From positions 868,001 through 932,000 of the forward strand of contig NZ_CP104972.1 of NCBI RefSeq assembly GCF_025452195.1: 64,000 nucleotides of DNA, written 5' to 3'. The notes below the pieces were generated by a model that did no database searches, was not told where the DNA came from, and was given only the letters and a program-made list of their open reading frames with translations. The translations under genes and the position numbers were made by a program. Shown piece by piece: positions 37,847 through 47,291 of this stretch; position 1 is the stretch's first letter, and every line of letters starts with the position of its first letter. Source of the DNA: Phyllobacterium zundukense. GTDB taxonomy: Bacteria; Pseudomonadota; Alphaproteobacteria; Rhizobiales; Rhizobiaceae.

Positions 37847-37934
37847 CGGTGGACACTTGAATCGCGCCAAAGCGGGGTTTGCCGACCGCAACATGCCTAT
37901 TGCGGGAACTTGTCACAACGTGATTATAGCGGAT

Positions 37935-38334
37935 AGCGTAGTCGCGAATGCGTTCCTCGCATCGGGCTTGCTGTGCCCTTCTGGAGGTCAGGCATCAACA
38001 AGTGGGACGGCTTTCTGCAGTTGAACGATGTCGCGGTGCTGCTGTTCGCCTCGGAGTTCAAGCTGCATTTGCCGGGCGGCCCATACCCATTTCCTGCACC
38101 GGGCATCTTTGCCTTCGCGGCCGCCTCCGCAGAGATTGTCCGCTGCTCCTCGTTGTCGGCCTCGCGACTCGGTTTGCCGCCTTCGGCTTGCTGCTGATGA
38201 CCCTTGTCGTTCAGCTTACCGTTCCCGAAGGTTGGCCACTTCATGTAACATGGGCAGCAATGGCGCTCGGAATAATGGCCTGGGGACCGGGACAGTTTTC
38301 ACTTGATAGTTTGCTGACACGGAGCAACCCTTGA
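37935..38334 (+). pseudogene. Frameshifted DoxX-family membrane protein gene
   Basis: Up to about 38140 one frame reads DoxX: LAVPFWRSGINKWDGFLQLN, then KLHLPGGPYPFPAPG. The continuation LLLVVGLATRFAAFGLLLMT, VPEGWPLHVTWAAMALGIMA and a stop at 38332-38334 lies in another frame. The shift is near 38142, where EIV should continue into LPLLLV; about four bases appear lost. The first part of the gene is not clear. DoxX proteins are four-helix membrane proteins of redox-linked operons. The broken OsmC gene follows directly. Confidence 0.75.
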
Positions 38335-38851
38335 GAGCTCGACTTCCCTGCTATCAGATCAAGGCCATTCAGGCGCCGATCAAGGAGCGCTACAAAACCG
38401 ACCCGAAGGACGTATATATCACGTTGAAGGCGCACGGCACGCTCGATGATCAAAATATCGCCTGCAAAGTGGAGACTGGACGCCTTCTCGCCGTTGCGGG
38501 CCTGCATCCCGCGACGGGGGGACAGGCCTGGAACTGTGCTCCGGTGACATGCTGCTCGAAGCACTCGTTGCCTGCGCGGGCGTGACCATGAAGGCAGTGG
38601 CGACGGCGCTGGAGATTCCGCTTCAATCCGCTGCCGTCTCGGCCGAAGGTGATCTCGATTTCCGCGGTACCCTCGGCGTTGCCAAGGACGCTGCAGTTGG
38701 CTTTGCCCAAATTCGCCTAATCTTCGACGTTGAAACGGAAGCACCGCAAGACAAGCTCGACCAGCTCCTCAAGCTTACCGAACGCTACTGCGTGGTGTAC
38801 CAGACCATTCGCAACGGACCGCCCGTAGAGGTAATGCTGCGGCGTTCGTGA
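38331..38851 (+). pseudogene. OsmC-family gene split by a one-base loss in a G tract
   Basis: The first frame carries IKAIQAPIKERYKTDPKDVY, KVETGRLLAVAGLHPATGG and then nonsense. The second frame takes up LELCSGDMLLEALVACAGVT and runs to RYCVVYQTIRNGPPVEVMLR. The junction is the six-G run at 38516-38521; seven Gs would restore one frame. OsmC proteins are cysteine peroxidases, and the second conserved Cys (RYCVVYQT) and the ACAGVT Cys are in the second half. A sequencing or phase-variation event is as likely as true decay. The true start is unclear: TTG at 38331 or a later codon. Confidence 0.75.
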
Positions 38852-39000
38852 CGCTCTGTTCGAAAGGGGCGGGTCGAAGTCTGAAACCGCGCAAGATGTT
38901 GCCTCGCTCAGAGTTGCCCTTAAATCCGTCGATTGTCGCAATCTGCGGAGCGCCGCCATGAAACATCGGCCGAAATCCCTCGCAACTCTTCGGAGCAAGA

Positions 39001-39939
39001 TTAGTCTGACGCACTCACCGCTGTGTTCCCGGCTGCGTAGATGCTCAGGATGCTGGCGACCGCCCGGTTCATGGGTGTCGGTATGCCCAGCTCCTCTCCC
39101 AAGGCGGCGACTCCGCCACTCAGCCACGGCAACTCCATTCGCTTGCCGTGATCAAGATCATGGTGCATCGACGATGTCATCGAAACCGGAAGTGTATCAC
39201 AAAAGGTCAGCCGGTCCTCGGCAAAGTCTGGAGCGAGCGGCACACCCTTTGCCCGTCCGACGGCAACAGTCTCATTCATGATGTCGAACAAGAGAGCACG
39301 GGCAGCGGGATTTTCCCGGATTGGCCCAATGGTTTGACGGATAGCCGATGTTGTTGCCGACAGTCCGACGAGAAAGACGTACTTCTCCCAGATCAGCCGT
39401 TCAATCGCGTTGCTGATATCGGCGTCGATGCCGCCGGCGATGCAGGCTTGATAGAAAGCGTCGACCCGGGTGGAGCGAGTTCCATCATATTCGCCGAATA
39501 TGATGCGTTGCATGGTTCCATCGTGCCGGATGGTTCCCGGTTCAGCGATTACGGCTGCGATATAGCAGAGTCCGCCGATGACCGCGTCGGGTGGCACGTG
39601 CTTGCGCAACACCTCGTCCTTATGAACGCCGTTCTGCAACGAGAGAATCGCCGCGCCGTGTTCGGCCAATGGCTTGAGTGTGACGGCGACCTGCTCCGTG
39701 TCCCATAACTTCACGGCGACGATGACAAGGTCGACCTCACCGACTTTGCTGATATCGTCAACCGCCTTGACGGCGGGCAGATGGACGTCGCCACGTTGGC
39801 TGATTACACGCAGCCCGTCCCTTTGAATGGCCGCAAGATGGGCGCCGCGCGCAACGAAGGTCACATCCGCGCCGCCAGCCGCCAGCCGCGCTCCAAAATA
39901 GCCACCGACGGCCCCTGCTCCGAGAATCGCAATACGCAT
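39001..39939 (-). CDS. 2-dehydropantoate 2-reductase (ketopantoate reductase family)
   Basis: This 312-residue member of the PanE/ApbA family has the NADP-binding GAGAVGGYFGARL (residues 7-19), a central KLWDTEQV Lys region (near 78), IWEKYVFLVGLSATTSAI with the catalytic Lys (near 186) and a C-terminal SMHHDLDHGKRMELPWLSG with the conserved Ser/Glu. PanE reduces ketopantoate to pantoate in coenzyme A synthesis. Rhizobia carry several paralogues outside pan operons, and this one stands alone, so a secondary catabolic role is possible. Confidence 0.9.
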   Translation of the reverse strand: MRIAILGAGAVGGYFGARLAAGGADVTFVARGAHLAAIQRDGLRVISQRGDVHLPAVKAVDDISKVGEVDLVIVAVKLWDTEQVAVTLKPLAEHGAAILSLQNGVHKDEVLRKHVPPDAVIGGLCYIAAVIAEPGTIRHDGTMQRIIFGEYDGTRSTRVDAFYQACIAGGIDADISNAIERLIWEKYVFLVGLSATTSAIRQTIGPIRENPAARALLFDIMNETVAVGRAKGVPLAPDFAEDRLTFCDTLPVSMTSSMHHDLDHGKRMELPWLSGGVAALGEELGIPTPMNRAVASILSIYAAGNTAVSASD

Positions 39940-41057
39940 GATCGTGCCTCCAAGAAATGAAAACGGGGATCAAACATCGAGAATGGTACAACCCTCGCTG
40001 CTTAGCCGTGCAAATGAGTTTATAAGCTCTGAACACATATTCTCAGAGTTTGTTTCAACGATGTGTCTGCTAGACCTGCTGCGTCTCCCAAATCGGCGTT
40101 GTACAATGTTGCCGTGCAGCAACAACTGTTCGTTTGAAAATGCTGATAATAGGAGATTTTGACCAGTTTTGATTGGTGCCCGAGGGTCTACAAATACCTT
40201 CATACAACAGGTGGCGTCGTCTTTTTTGTCCATGCGCGGCTTCGTATGGTCTCACGATCAAGGATCGTTCGGCTCATGGTGCGAATGTTGTCCAGAACAG
40301 GCGATACTCAATAGCGACAATCATGCATGCCACGGCGCACCATTCTGACCGCGCGGAACGCTGTTCGCCTTGGGGTCATCGCAACGATAATGCCGCCTAA
40401 ATCGACAAGGCCTCCGACATGCGCTATGTCACGATGACCTGAAGGCAACGGCACGTATGACATTCGCCAGGCTTCTAAGGAAAATATCCCGGAAGGATCT
40501 TTAACGAGGTCACTTTGCGTCGAATGCTCGACACTCATGTCAGAATCCGCCCTGGAAAACATGCCGATTGATCCGCCCTTGACCCCGCGCAAAACTCTTG
40601 GACTTCCGCCATTAGCGATTGCGGCAATCACCTTTTCCACCGAATGACTGTAACATGCGGAGAATTACGGAATCCATATTCCCGAAGAGCTCGCCGATTT
40701 GTTAGTTTTCCTGAAACACGTCTGAGTCCAACCACTCGAAACAGAGCGAACGCCATCATCGAACTTCTGGTCATCTAGCACGAGGTGGGTGCCCCAGATC
40801 GTCAACTTCTGATCGCCAGCTTGCCAAATTCCACCGTCGCCGTTGTCGGGATCTACGGTTTTTGAGAATCCAGGCGGCAGGTCGATGACTTCTTGCCAGG
40901 TTGGTTTTCTGAGGCCCCTTAACATCGCTGTATTGCTGTATCATTTCTCAACGCGGTGTCGATGTTCGATCTCATCCGAGTCTGCGGTCAGTGTTTCAGG
41001 TGGGAGATATCACCAAAAATCGATAGTTTCCAATCAGCACAGTATTGGAGGGAAGAA
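39940..41057. other. Gene-poor stretch with a possible hypothetical-protein remnant
   Basis: The only frame that reads like protein is minus-strand 40665-40925: TWQEVIDLPPGFSKTV, then DNGDGGIWQAGDQKLTIWG. This resembles part of a small secreted protein family I cannot name and may be a remnant. A hairpin TGTTGC-CGTGCA-GCAACA lies at 40107-40124. Other frames (40308-40640 minus) show no family features. No RNA gene was recognised. Confidence 0.4.
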
Positions 41058-41543
41058 GTGACCAACAAGCCAACCAACAAATTACTGTATGACGCCATCA
41101 AGGACCGAGGCACGGCCTATCTGATGGTCTTTCGTGAACTCAAAGTCCGCTACGGCGAAGCTGAAGCCAAGGACGTGATGCGAAGTGCAAGCCGCGCCCA
41201 TGGTCTTTATGTCGGCAAATCCCTCGCGGGCTGCGCCCCGAGGGACTTTGAATGTATGGCAAAACGCTTCGCGAAGTCACCAGATGACGGGTCGGTGTTT
41301 TGCCCGGACATCCGGCGGCTCGACAGCACATGCCTGGAAGTGAAGATGATGGCGTGCCCGATCAAGGACGCATGGGTCGAGGCCGGGTGCAGCCAAGAGG
41401 AAATCGTCACCTTGCTTTACTGCGCCTCCGCGCTTGACGAGGCGACTCTGGAAGCAGCGGGCTTCGACTTTGAGATTGAACTCTGGTCCCCCGGACAGGA
41501 GGGCTGCTGCCTGACCCGGATTACAGAGAAGGCCGAACTGTGA
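41058..41543 (+). CDS. L-2-amino-thiazoline-4-carboxylic acid hydrolase family protein
   Basis: The GTG at 41058 follows GGAGGGAAGAA and gives 161 residues. The sequence shows features of the ATC-hydrolase family: a helical N-terminal half, CPIKDAWVEAGCSQEEIVTL near residue 100 and a GFDFEIELWSPGQEGCC end. Family members open the thiazoline ring in the bacterial route from ATC to cysteine, but many are uncharacterised paralogues. No carbamoyl-cysteine amidohydrolase partner is adjacent, so the biochemical role is uncertain. It is a single gene with abundant Cys near the C-terminus. Confidence 0.75.
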   Translation: MTNKPTNKLLYDAIKDRGTAYLMVFRELKVRYGEAEAKDVMRSASRAHGLYVGKSLAGCAPRDFECMAKRFAKSPDDGSVFCPDIRRLDSTCLEVKMMACPIKDAWVEAGCSQEEIVTLLYCASALDEATLEAAGFDFEIELWSPGQEGCCLTRITEKAEL

Positions 41544-41679
41544 ATCCTCTTCGCATTGAACCATTATGAAGTAGTTTACGATATTTGTGCTGCGGGCGAA
41601 AATGCCAATACTGTCATGTTCATGAAATAAGAATTTTTTGCCTGCTGAGAAAACCCTGACCAACGCCATAGGAACGGCC

Positions 41680-42651
41680 ATGCGCAGCTTCTTTTTCACC
41701 ATAACACTGTTGATGACCTGTTCCATCTCGGCCGCGTGGGCGCAGACGGCCCCGTTTCATGCGGGAATCGCACGTATTCCGGTTTCTGCCGAGGAGGCCT
41801 TTGATACGCTCGTCTGGTATCCGACGCAGGCGAAGGAGGTGCCTTGGCAAGCTGGCCCCTTCGCAACTCCCGCCAGCCGCGATGCGGCGGTCGCCTCCGG
41901 CCGCTTCCCTGTCGTGTTGCTCTCGCATGGCGGTGGCCAGACGGGTGGTAGCCCCCTTTTGCTGCGCGCGCTTTCAGCATACCTCGCCCGACAGGGTTTC
42001 ATCGTGGTCGCGCCCTTCCATGGCAAGACCCGTTTGCTGGCCCGGCCGTTTCAGGTCAAAGCTGCATTTGATGCCATCATGGCCGATCCACGGTTCAAGC
42101 AACATGCCATCCCGGACAAGTTAGGCATGCTCGGTTTCTCGCTTGGTGGCGCGGTCGCTTTGGGAATCTCGGGCGGAATCCCCAATTTTAAGGAACTCGC
42201 CACCTATTGCTCGGCGCATCCGGACGATGTTCAGTCGTGCCGAGCCGGACCTGGCGGCGACAGGAAGGCCGTTCCGGCTCCGCAGGCTCAGTCGGCGGCC
42301 AAAGCACCTCCGATCCCCCGCCTTCCGGTAAGGGGACTTGTGTTGCTGGATCCGTTCGGCGTTTTGTTCGATCGTGCCGGCTTGACGGCGGTCAATATGC
42401 CGGTCCTGCTGTTTCGACCTGAACAGAGCAAGTTGGGCGAGGAGAATACGCGCGTACTCGCAACGGGTCTCCCGCAGCCGCCGAAGCTCCAGCACGTGCC
42501 GGGCGGACATTTCATCTTCACGGATATCTGCCCGCCGCCTTTGAAGGCAGAGGCTCCGGAGTTGTGTGAGGACGCACAGGGTGTCGATCGCGCAGCCATT
42601 CACTCTGAAGTCGAGGCGCAAGTCGCGAAATTTTTTCGCGACAATTTATAG
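41680..42651 (+). CDS. Secreted alpha/beta hydrolase (dienelactone hydrolase-like)
   Basis: The ATG at 41680 has AGGA seven bases upstream, and the 323-residue product starts with a signal peptide (MRSFFFTITLLMTCSISAAW, cleavage after AQ). The hydrolase core has SHGGGQTGGS as oxyanion region (near 85) and the nucleophile elbow GFSLGG (near 150). A likely acid/His pair lies toward the end (PGGHFIFTD, near 278). It resembles the platelet-activating-factor acetylhydrolase/dienelactone hydrolase-like group of periplasmic enzymes. The substrate is unknown. The AT-rich stretch just upstream probably carries the promoter. Confidence 0.87.
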   Translation: MRSFFFTITLLMTCSISAAWAQTAPFHAGIARIPVSAEEAFDTLVWYPTQAKEVPWQAGPFATPASRDAAVASGRFPVVLLSHGGGQTGGSPLLLRALSAYLARQGFIVVAPFHGKTRLLARPFQVKAAFDAIMADPRFKQHAIPDKLGMLGFSLGGAVALGISGGIPNFKELATYCSAHPDDVQSCRAGPGGDRKAVPAPQAQSAAKAPPIPRLPVRGLVLLDPFGVLFDRAGLTAVNMPVLLFRPEQSKLGEENTRVLATGLPQPPKLQHVPGGHFIFTDICPPPLKAEAPELCEDAQGVDRAAIHSEVEAQVAKFFRDNL

Positions 42652-42688
42652 TGACGTGTCGGTGTTGTCGCGAAACCAATAAAACTTG

Positions 42689-43582
42689 CTACTCGGCTGA
42701 AGATGAGCGGCCGGCTGGTTTAACCGTTGCGATAACGCGCTCTATCGCTGCCGTCAGAGAGATCGTGCCGCGCCGATATTCGCGGTCGTTCTGGCGCATG
42801 AACAGCCCGTTGGCGATCCCCACATACATGCCGAGCAGCGCATCCGCCACCTCGGCGGGCACGCCTTCCTCGGCGAGAAGCGTGGCACGCTGCTCAGGCG
42901 GAACAAGCATCGACTTCACCGGGCGGCCGAGAACTTCGGCAAAGGCCGCTGCCACATCGTCTGCACTCCAGTCTTTCGGTCCGCCCAGTTCCACGACCCT
43001 CTTGCCGGTCCAGTCCTCGCATAGCACGGCTGCCGCCGCGCGCCCGACATCGATTGTGCTCACCATGGGGATTTTCTGAGAGGGTTCGAGAAAGGTCGGC
43101 AGCACACTTTCCGACATGACAGTTTCTGCCACTTCGCTCCATGTCTCGACAAAATAGCCTGACCGCAGGAAGGCGGTCGCAGGTGCCACGCCGTCAAGCA
43201 ACGCCTCGAACCGGTTGAGGGTAGCGATGACGCCGGTGCCGGAGGCATGCTGTGCTCCGATAGACGACTGGACAACGGCCTTGGGCAGACGCGCCCGCCG
43301 TGCTGCATCGGCCAGCGCCGCGCCGAGTTCTTCAGTGCGGGCATAGGGATCACCGCTCACCGGCGGCGGATTGAGCAGGAAGGCTCCCGATGCGCCTTTC
43401 AATGCATCGGCCATCGCGTCGGCATCCTCGATGTTCGCGACGCTGATCTCTGCGCCGAGGGCTATCCACTTTTCACCCTGTTCCTTGCGACGCAGGACGA
43501 CACGCACAGCCTCGCCGCGTTTGATGAGGGCGTAAGCCGCCTCACCGCCAGCCCGTCCGTTTGCTCCAAGCACAACATGCAT
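42689..43582 (-). CDS. NmrA-like NAD(P)-binding protein (atypical SDR)
   Basis: The ATG at 43582 gives 297 residues beginning MHVVLGANGRAGGEAAYAL, the Rossmann start of atypical SDRs of the NmrA/HSCARG type (GxxGxxG). The YWxxK-like Tyr of classical SDRs is absent, as usual for NmrA-type sensors or quinone-reductase-like enzymes. It is divergent from a LysR gene with 86 bases between start codons, so control by that regulator is likely. It may bind NAD(P)H as a redox sensor or reduce quinones. Confidence 0.88.
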   Translation of the reverse strand: MHVVLGANGRAGGEAAYALIKRGEAVRVVLRRKEQGEKWIALGAEISVANIEDADAMADALKGASGAFLLNPPPVSGDPYARTEELGAALADAARRARLPKAVVQSSIGAQHASGTGVIATLNRFEALLDGVAPATAFLRSGYFVETWSEVAETVMSESVLPTFLEPSQKIPMVSTIDVGRAAAAVLCEDWTGKRVVELGGPKDWSADDVAAAFAEVLGRPVKSMLVPPEQRATLLAEEGVPAEVADALLGMYVGIANGLFMRQNDREYRRGTISLTAAIERVIATVKPAGRSSSAE

Positions 43583-43668
43583 GATTGCCACTCCGTCAAA
43601 TTGCTCGATAGAGGGAACAGATACGCGCAGGAGTTCCATGCGTCCAATGCATATGATATATAGTCAGC

Positions 43669-44601
43669 ATGCACGAAGTGGATTTACGCCGGATCGACCT
43701 CAACCTGCTGGTGGCGCTTGAAGCGTTGCTGGAGGAGAAGAACGTCACGCGAGCCGCCCACCGGCTCGGCATGAGCCAACCGGCCGCGAGCCGGGCCCTG
43801 GGGCGATTGCGCACGCTATTTTCAGACGCGCTGCTGGTCGATGGGCCGGGCGGCTACGTCCTCAGCAACCGCGCCGACGAGGTGCGTCCCGTGTTGCGCA
43901 GGATACTGGCAGACCTGGGAGAAATGTTGGAAGCCAACTCGTTCGTTCCCGCGACGGCAACGGGTCGAATCCGGCTTCTTATGCCCGATCTTCAGGCCGC
44001 CGCGCTTGCCCCGCATTTGCTCGCCCGCCTCGCCCGCGAGGCACCGGCCCTCGATCTGGACATTGTCGCGCCGGGCGCGAACGGGATCGAAGCGTTGGAG
44101 CACGGTGTCGCTGATGCGATGGTGGCGCTGATCGACATAGCGCCGGCCGGCATCCACCGACGCCGCCTCTATGACGAGGAACTCGTGACGCTCATGCGGG
44201 CGCATCACCCTGCGCTCACCGGAAAACTCACTCTCGACCGCTTTCTCGCGCTTGAGCATATCGTGGTGAGCGTCACGGGCGTCGGGCCTGCACCTGTCGA
44301 TGAGGTACTTGCGCACATGGGGCAGAAGCGAAGGGTGAAGCTGCGCGTGCCGAACTTCTTCTCGGCGGTCGAGATCGCCGCTCGCTCCGACCTCATCATG
44401 ACCCTGCCGTCAAGCCTGGCACGAGCGGCCGCCAACATGAGGCGCTTCGTATCGTTGCCGCCGCCCCTCGATCTTGGGAGCTTCACGATGAGCCTCGCCT
44501 GGCACGCGCGCCAGCAAGACGCGCCCAGGCACATATGGTTGAGACGTGCCATTGTCGCGGCGGCGAAGGATATGTCATCGGTGATTGAAGTTGGCAACTG
44601 A
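43669..44601 (+). CDS. LysR-family transcriptional regulator
   Basis: This 310-residue regulator has the N-terminal helix-turn-helix LNLLVALEALLEEKNVTRAA, then HRLGMSQPAASRALGRLR (residues 10-50), and a periplasmic-binding-like effector domain. It belongs to the NodD/PcpR-like branch (IDLNLLVALEALL start). It is divergent from the NmrA-like gene. The short AT-rich intergenic region contains CATATGATATATAG, a plausible but unproved T-N11-A type site. Confidence 0.91.
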   Translation: MHEVDLRRIDLNLLVALEALLEEKNVTRAAHRLGMSQPAASRALGRLRTLFSDALLVDGPGGYVLSNRADEVRPVLRRILADLGEMLEANSFVPATATGRIRLLMPDLQAAALAPHLLARLAREAPALDLDIVAPGANGIEALEHGVADAMVALIDIAPAGIHRRRLYDEELVTLMRAHHPALTGKLTLDRFLALEHIVVSVTGVGPAPVDEVLAHMGQKRRVKLRVPNFFSAVEIAARSDLIMTLPSSLARAAANMRRFVSLPPPLDLGSFTMSLAWHARQQDAPRHIWLRRAIVAAAKDMSSVIEVGN

Positions 44602-44704
44602 GGCCGCAAAGCGGGCTATCTGGCGCACAATTGCTGAAGCCTGCGACAGACTTTGCGACCAGAACCCTGCGACGTAACAAGTTTCAGGATATGAGGACCT
44701 TTGA

Positions 44705-45235
44705 ATGACACTAGATTTGGAAACTTCTCGCCTGCAACTATCAAGGGTTCGACCGGAAGATTGGGAGGCCTATTATCCGATCTTCTCAGCTCCGGAGACA
44801 TCACGGTTTTCCGATTTTCCACGCAAGCCCACCGAGCAGCGGACAAGAGGGTTCGTGAGCTGGATGGTCCGCATTTCCCAGCAGTCCAAGGGGTTCGGCT
44901 GGATGGTGCGTGATCGCAGTACAGGAGTTCTCCTGGGCTGTATCCGCCTGAATTCAATCGACAAGCCAGCGTCACTGGCGATCCTCGGTTACGAGTTCGG
45001 CAAACCCTTCTGGGGGACGGGCTACGCTACGGAAGCATTGATCGCTGTCACGATGCACTGCCATGAGGCCATGAAGCTTTATCGACTGGAAGCTTGGACA
45101 GTGGAGGGAAACCCGGCCTCAGATCGTGTGCTGACAAAAGCGGGATACCGGCACGAGGGCACACAGCGAAAGAAAATGATCATAAGCAAACAGCGCTTCG
45201 ATCGGCGCCTGTTTGGGCGACTGGCCGATGATTGA
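44705..45235 (+). CDS. GNAT-family N-acetyltransferase (RimJ/RimL-like)
   Basis: The ATG at 44705 has GAGGA about ten bases upstream, giving 176 residues. The GNAT fold shows in LETSRLQLSRVRPEDWEAYY at the start, GYEFGKPFWGTGYATEALIA (the acetyl-CoA site, near residue 98) and ASDRVLTKAGYRHEGTQRK near 140. These match the Acetyltransf_3/RimL group, which acetylates ribosomal protein N-termini, amino acids or antibiotics. The target is unknown; it is a single gene before a gene-poor stretch. Confidence 0.9.
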   Translation: MTLDLETSRLQLSRVRPEDWEAYYPIFSAPETSRFSDFPRKPTEQRTRGFVSWMVRISQQSKGFGWMVRDRSTGVLLGCIRLNSIDKPASLAILGYEFGKPFWGTGYATEALIAVTMHCHEAMKLYRLEAWTVEGNPASDRVLTKAGYRHEGTQRKKMIISKQRFDRRLFGRLADD

Positions 45236-46450
45236 CGTGGGGAAACCGAACACAGGTTGTCGATCATCGGAGTCATCTTTCATCCTGACACGTACGGCCT
45301 CGGATTCCGCCATGGGGGTCCGCTCAGCTATGTGGTCACACTCGAGATTCTGAATCGGGCAAACTGGAACGATTATGTGTCAAAAGTACTTTGGCAGTGA
45401 ACAATGATCGCTGCCAATCAATCATCCAAATTACGCTGCGACAGGAACAGCCCGTGGAAGATCTTTACTCAGGGCTCATCTCCACGGACAGGTGCCGCAT
45501 GGACAAAGTCATGCCAAGAATGCAGGCAGAGTGCGGCAGTTGCGTAACAAACAGTTCGTTCGAACCTCACCAATATATTTATAGATTGCCTTAAATTTAG
45601 ATAAAATTATGCTCTTATTTAATGTGAGAAAGTGGCTTCTGATCCGACGACAGCAGCAAACATTTGACAGGGCTAGCCTGGTCGGCCGATATGACCAAAC
45701 GCAGCAAGGCAACAATATCGACGCAGGTGCTTTACACGGCATGGTTGGCGCATATCAAGCCAATCTGCAGACAGATGTTGTTTTCGCAAGGCAAATCGCT
45801 TGCTCACCAGATTTTCGACGATGCAGACATCGCCCGTCCCTTCGTCAAATGCCTGCCGGCGCATCATCGCACCTTGGGTTTTGCGACACAGGAACACGAG
45901 ATTTTCTTGCAGGAGGCGACATGAGACGACATCGTCATTCAATGAGCGGCAGAGCTGCTGCTCGGTCCGGCAGATAACGGAGCGCTCAACAAATGCAGAC
46001 AGTGTCGGGCATGAACAGCTGGAGAACTATTTGTACCTTGCAACGTGCTACACCGGATGGAACCGTAGAGCGCCTGACGCCTATGCATCGGAACTATCCG
46101 CGGTAACTGGCCTTATTGTCCGGCCCGCCTCACAATCGCTCCGGCACATTCTTCCTGGGCGACGATCAAGCCGGGCGACAGCCTTTATGAAACAGCCATC
46201 GGCACTGGCTGCCGGCTCTACAAGCGCTCCGGCGAACCGCAGCCACTGCGCGACGACGAGTAGAAATTGTGTTCCTCAGCAGGCAGGGTTGCTCAGCATG
46301 GCCAGCCCGGCACGGTCTGCTTGAATGCGGGGCATGGCCGACTGCATATGATGCTAGCACGGAGTGAGCGCCAGTTATGAGACCCATGGTCATTTCCTTT
46401 TTAGGGATTGGCGGTAAGTTGGACGTGCTGTCGTTCCCCAATGCCAGCAG

Positions 46451-46493
46451 AAGCCCGGTCTATCGCTCATTTGCGTGCCGGTAGATCGGGCTT
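46451..46493 (+). terminator. Hairpin, first copy (possible terminator or small RNA 3' end)
   Basis: AAGCCCGGTCTA (46451-46462) pairs with TAGATCGGGCTT (46482-46493), one G-U pair, loop containing TTGCGT. A weak T-rich segment (CGTCTTT) follows. The same stem recurs at 46763. Confidence 0.5.
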
Positions 46494-46762
46494 CGTCTTT
46501 CGCTGAGACGGGTTCACACGATAGTGAACGGTATTAGATCGATATATTTATTTACCCGAATCAGGCGCCACCGTAGCTTTCCCGCGGAACCTCGGCGGGA
46601 GGACCTCACTCCGATCTTCCAACAGTTGATAGGAGTAAGGCCGTGGCATTCCGCAATTGAAGAGAAACATTCGAAAGGCGGTTCCACGCCAGAGCCCCTG
46701 ATTGGCGATGAAAGGCTGACGAAGAGCAGACTGCTTCTTTTTCACGCGTCAGCAACTTTGAG

Positions 46763-46800
46763 GCCCGATCTATCGGTTTGCGTTTTCCAGTAGATCGGGC
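46763..46800 (+). terminator. Hairpin, second copy (possible terminator or small RNA 3' end)
   Basis: GCCCGATCTA (46763-46772) pairs perfectly with TAGATCGGGC (46791-46800), the loop again containing TTTGCGT. It is followed by TTTGCTGTTTCATTTTTT, a fair U-run, so it is the better terminator of the two. Confidence 0.55.
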
Positions 46801-46950
46801 TTTGCTGTTTCATTTTTTAATTCGCTTTCCTGGAATATAATTGCTGAAATCCGTGTTGTAGCCAAGTCGCCTGCGAGGGACGACAGGAGCTCCGACGCCT
46901 GTCATTCCGAGCCCAAGGAAGGCGTCGGGGCCTCCCTTAGTCCATTAGGA

Positions 46951-47247
46951 TTAATACCGGAGCGATCCTCCATCGAACACGTTGGATCCTAGTCGGAGAG
47001 CCCACGACCTCCGGTACGAGGCCCGGCGTATCACCGCCCATTGAACCCCGCGTTGGGCCTCACCGTTGTGCAGACGGATGGGGGAAGTGACACCGATATC
47101 GGCCACCGAGGCATCGAGCTTGGCCTGCGAACGGCCGCAAATGATGACATCTGCGCCTTCGACCGAAAGCCGGCGGGCGATCTCGAGACCGATTCCTGCG
47201 GTTGCACCCGTGACTAGAGCGGTCTTGTTCTTAAGCTGTAAATCCAT
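46951..47247 (-). pseudogene. Internally deleted SDR gene
   Basis: From the ATG at 47247 (GGGAG upstream) the frame reads an SDR start: NKTALVTGATAGIGLEIARR, then GADVIICGRSQAKLDA. After about 50 residues it passes through unrelated sequence (RLHNGEAQRGVQWAV) and ends GSNVFDGGSLRY, which looks like an SDR C-terminus. A normal SDR has about 250 residues; here the product would be 98, lacking the catalytic Tyr and Lys. An internal deletion of roughly 450 bases is inferred. It is the last gene of the minus-strand operon with the cyclase and aldo/keto reductase. Confidence 0.65.
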
Positions 47248-47291
47248 GTGACACTCCCTTGTGTTTTCTGTGCAGCCTAGCGGCGGGCGTT

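Larger units (their letters stand above)
45236..46950. other. Gene-poor stretch of 1.7 kb
   Basis: No frame shows a recognised domain or convincing ribosome site. The distinct content is two near-identical hairpins (46451-46493 and 46763-46800) described separately. The stretch may hold small RNA genes or be debris of a lost segment. Confidence 0.45.

Noticed and set aside
40308..40640. Minus-strand 110-codon hypothetical gene
   Set aside because: No ribosome site, no family features and no conserved context.
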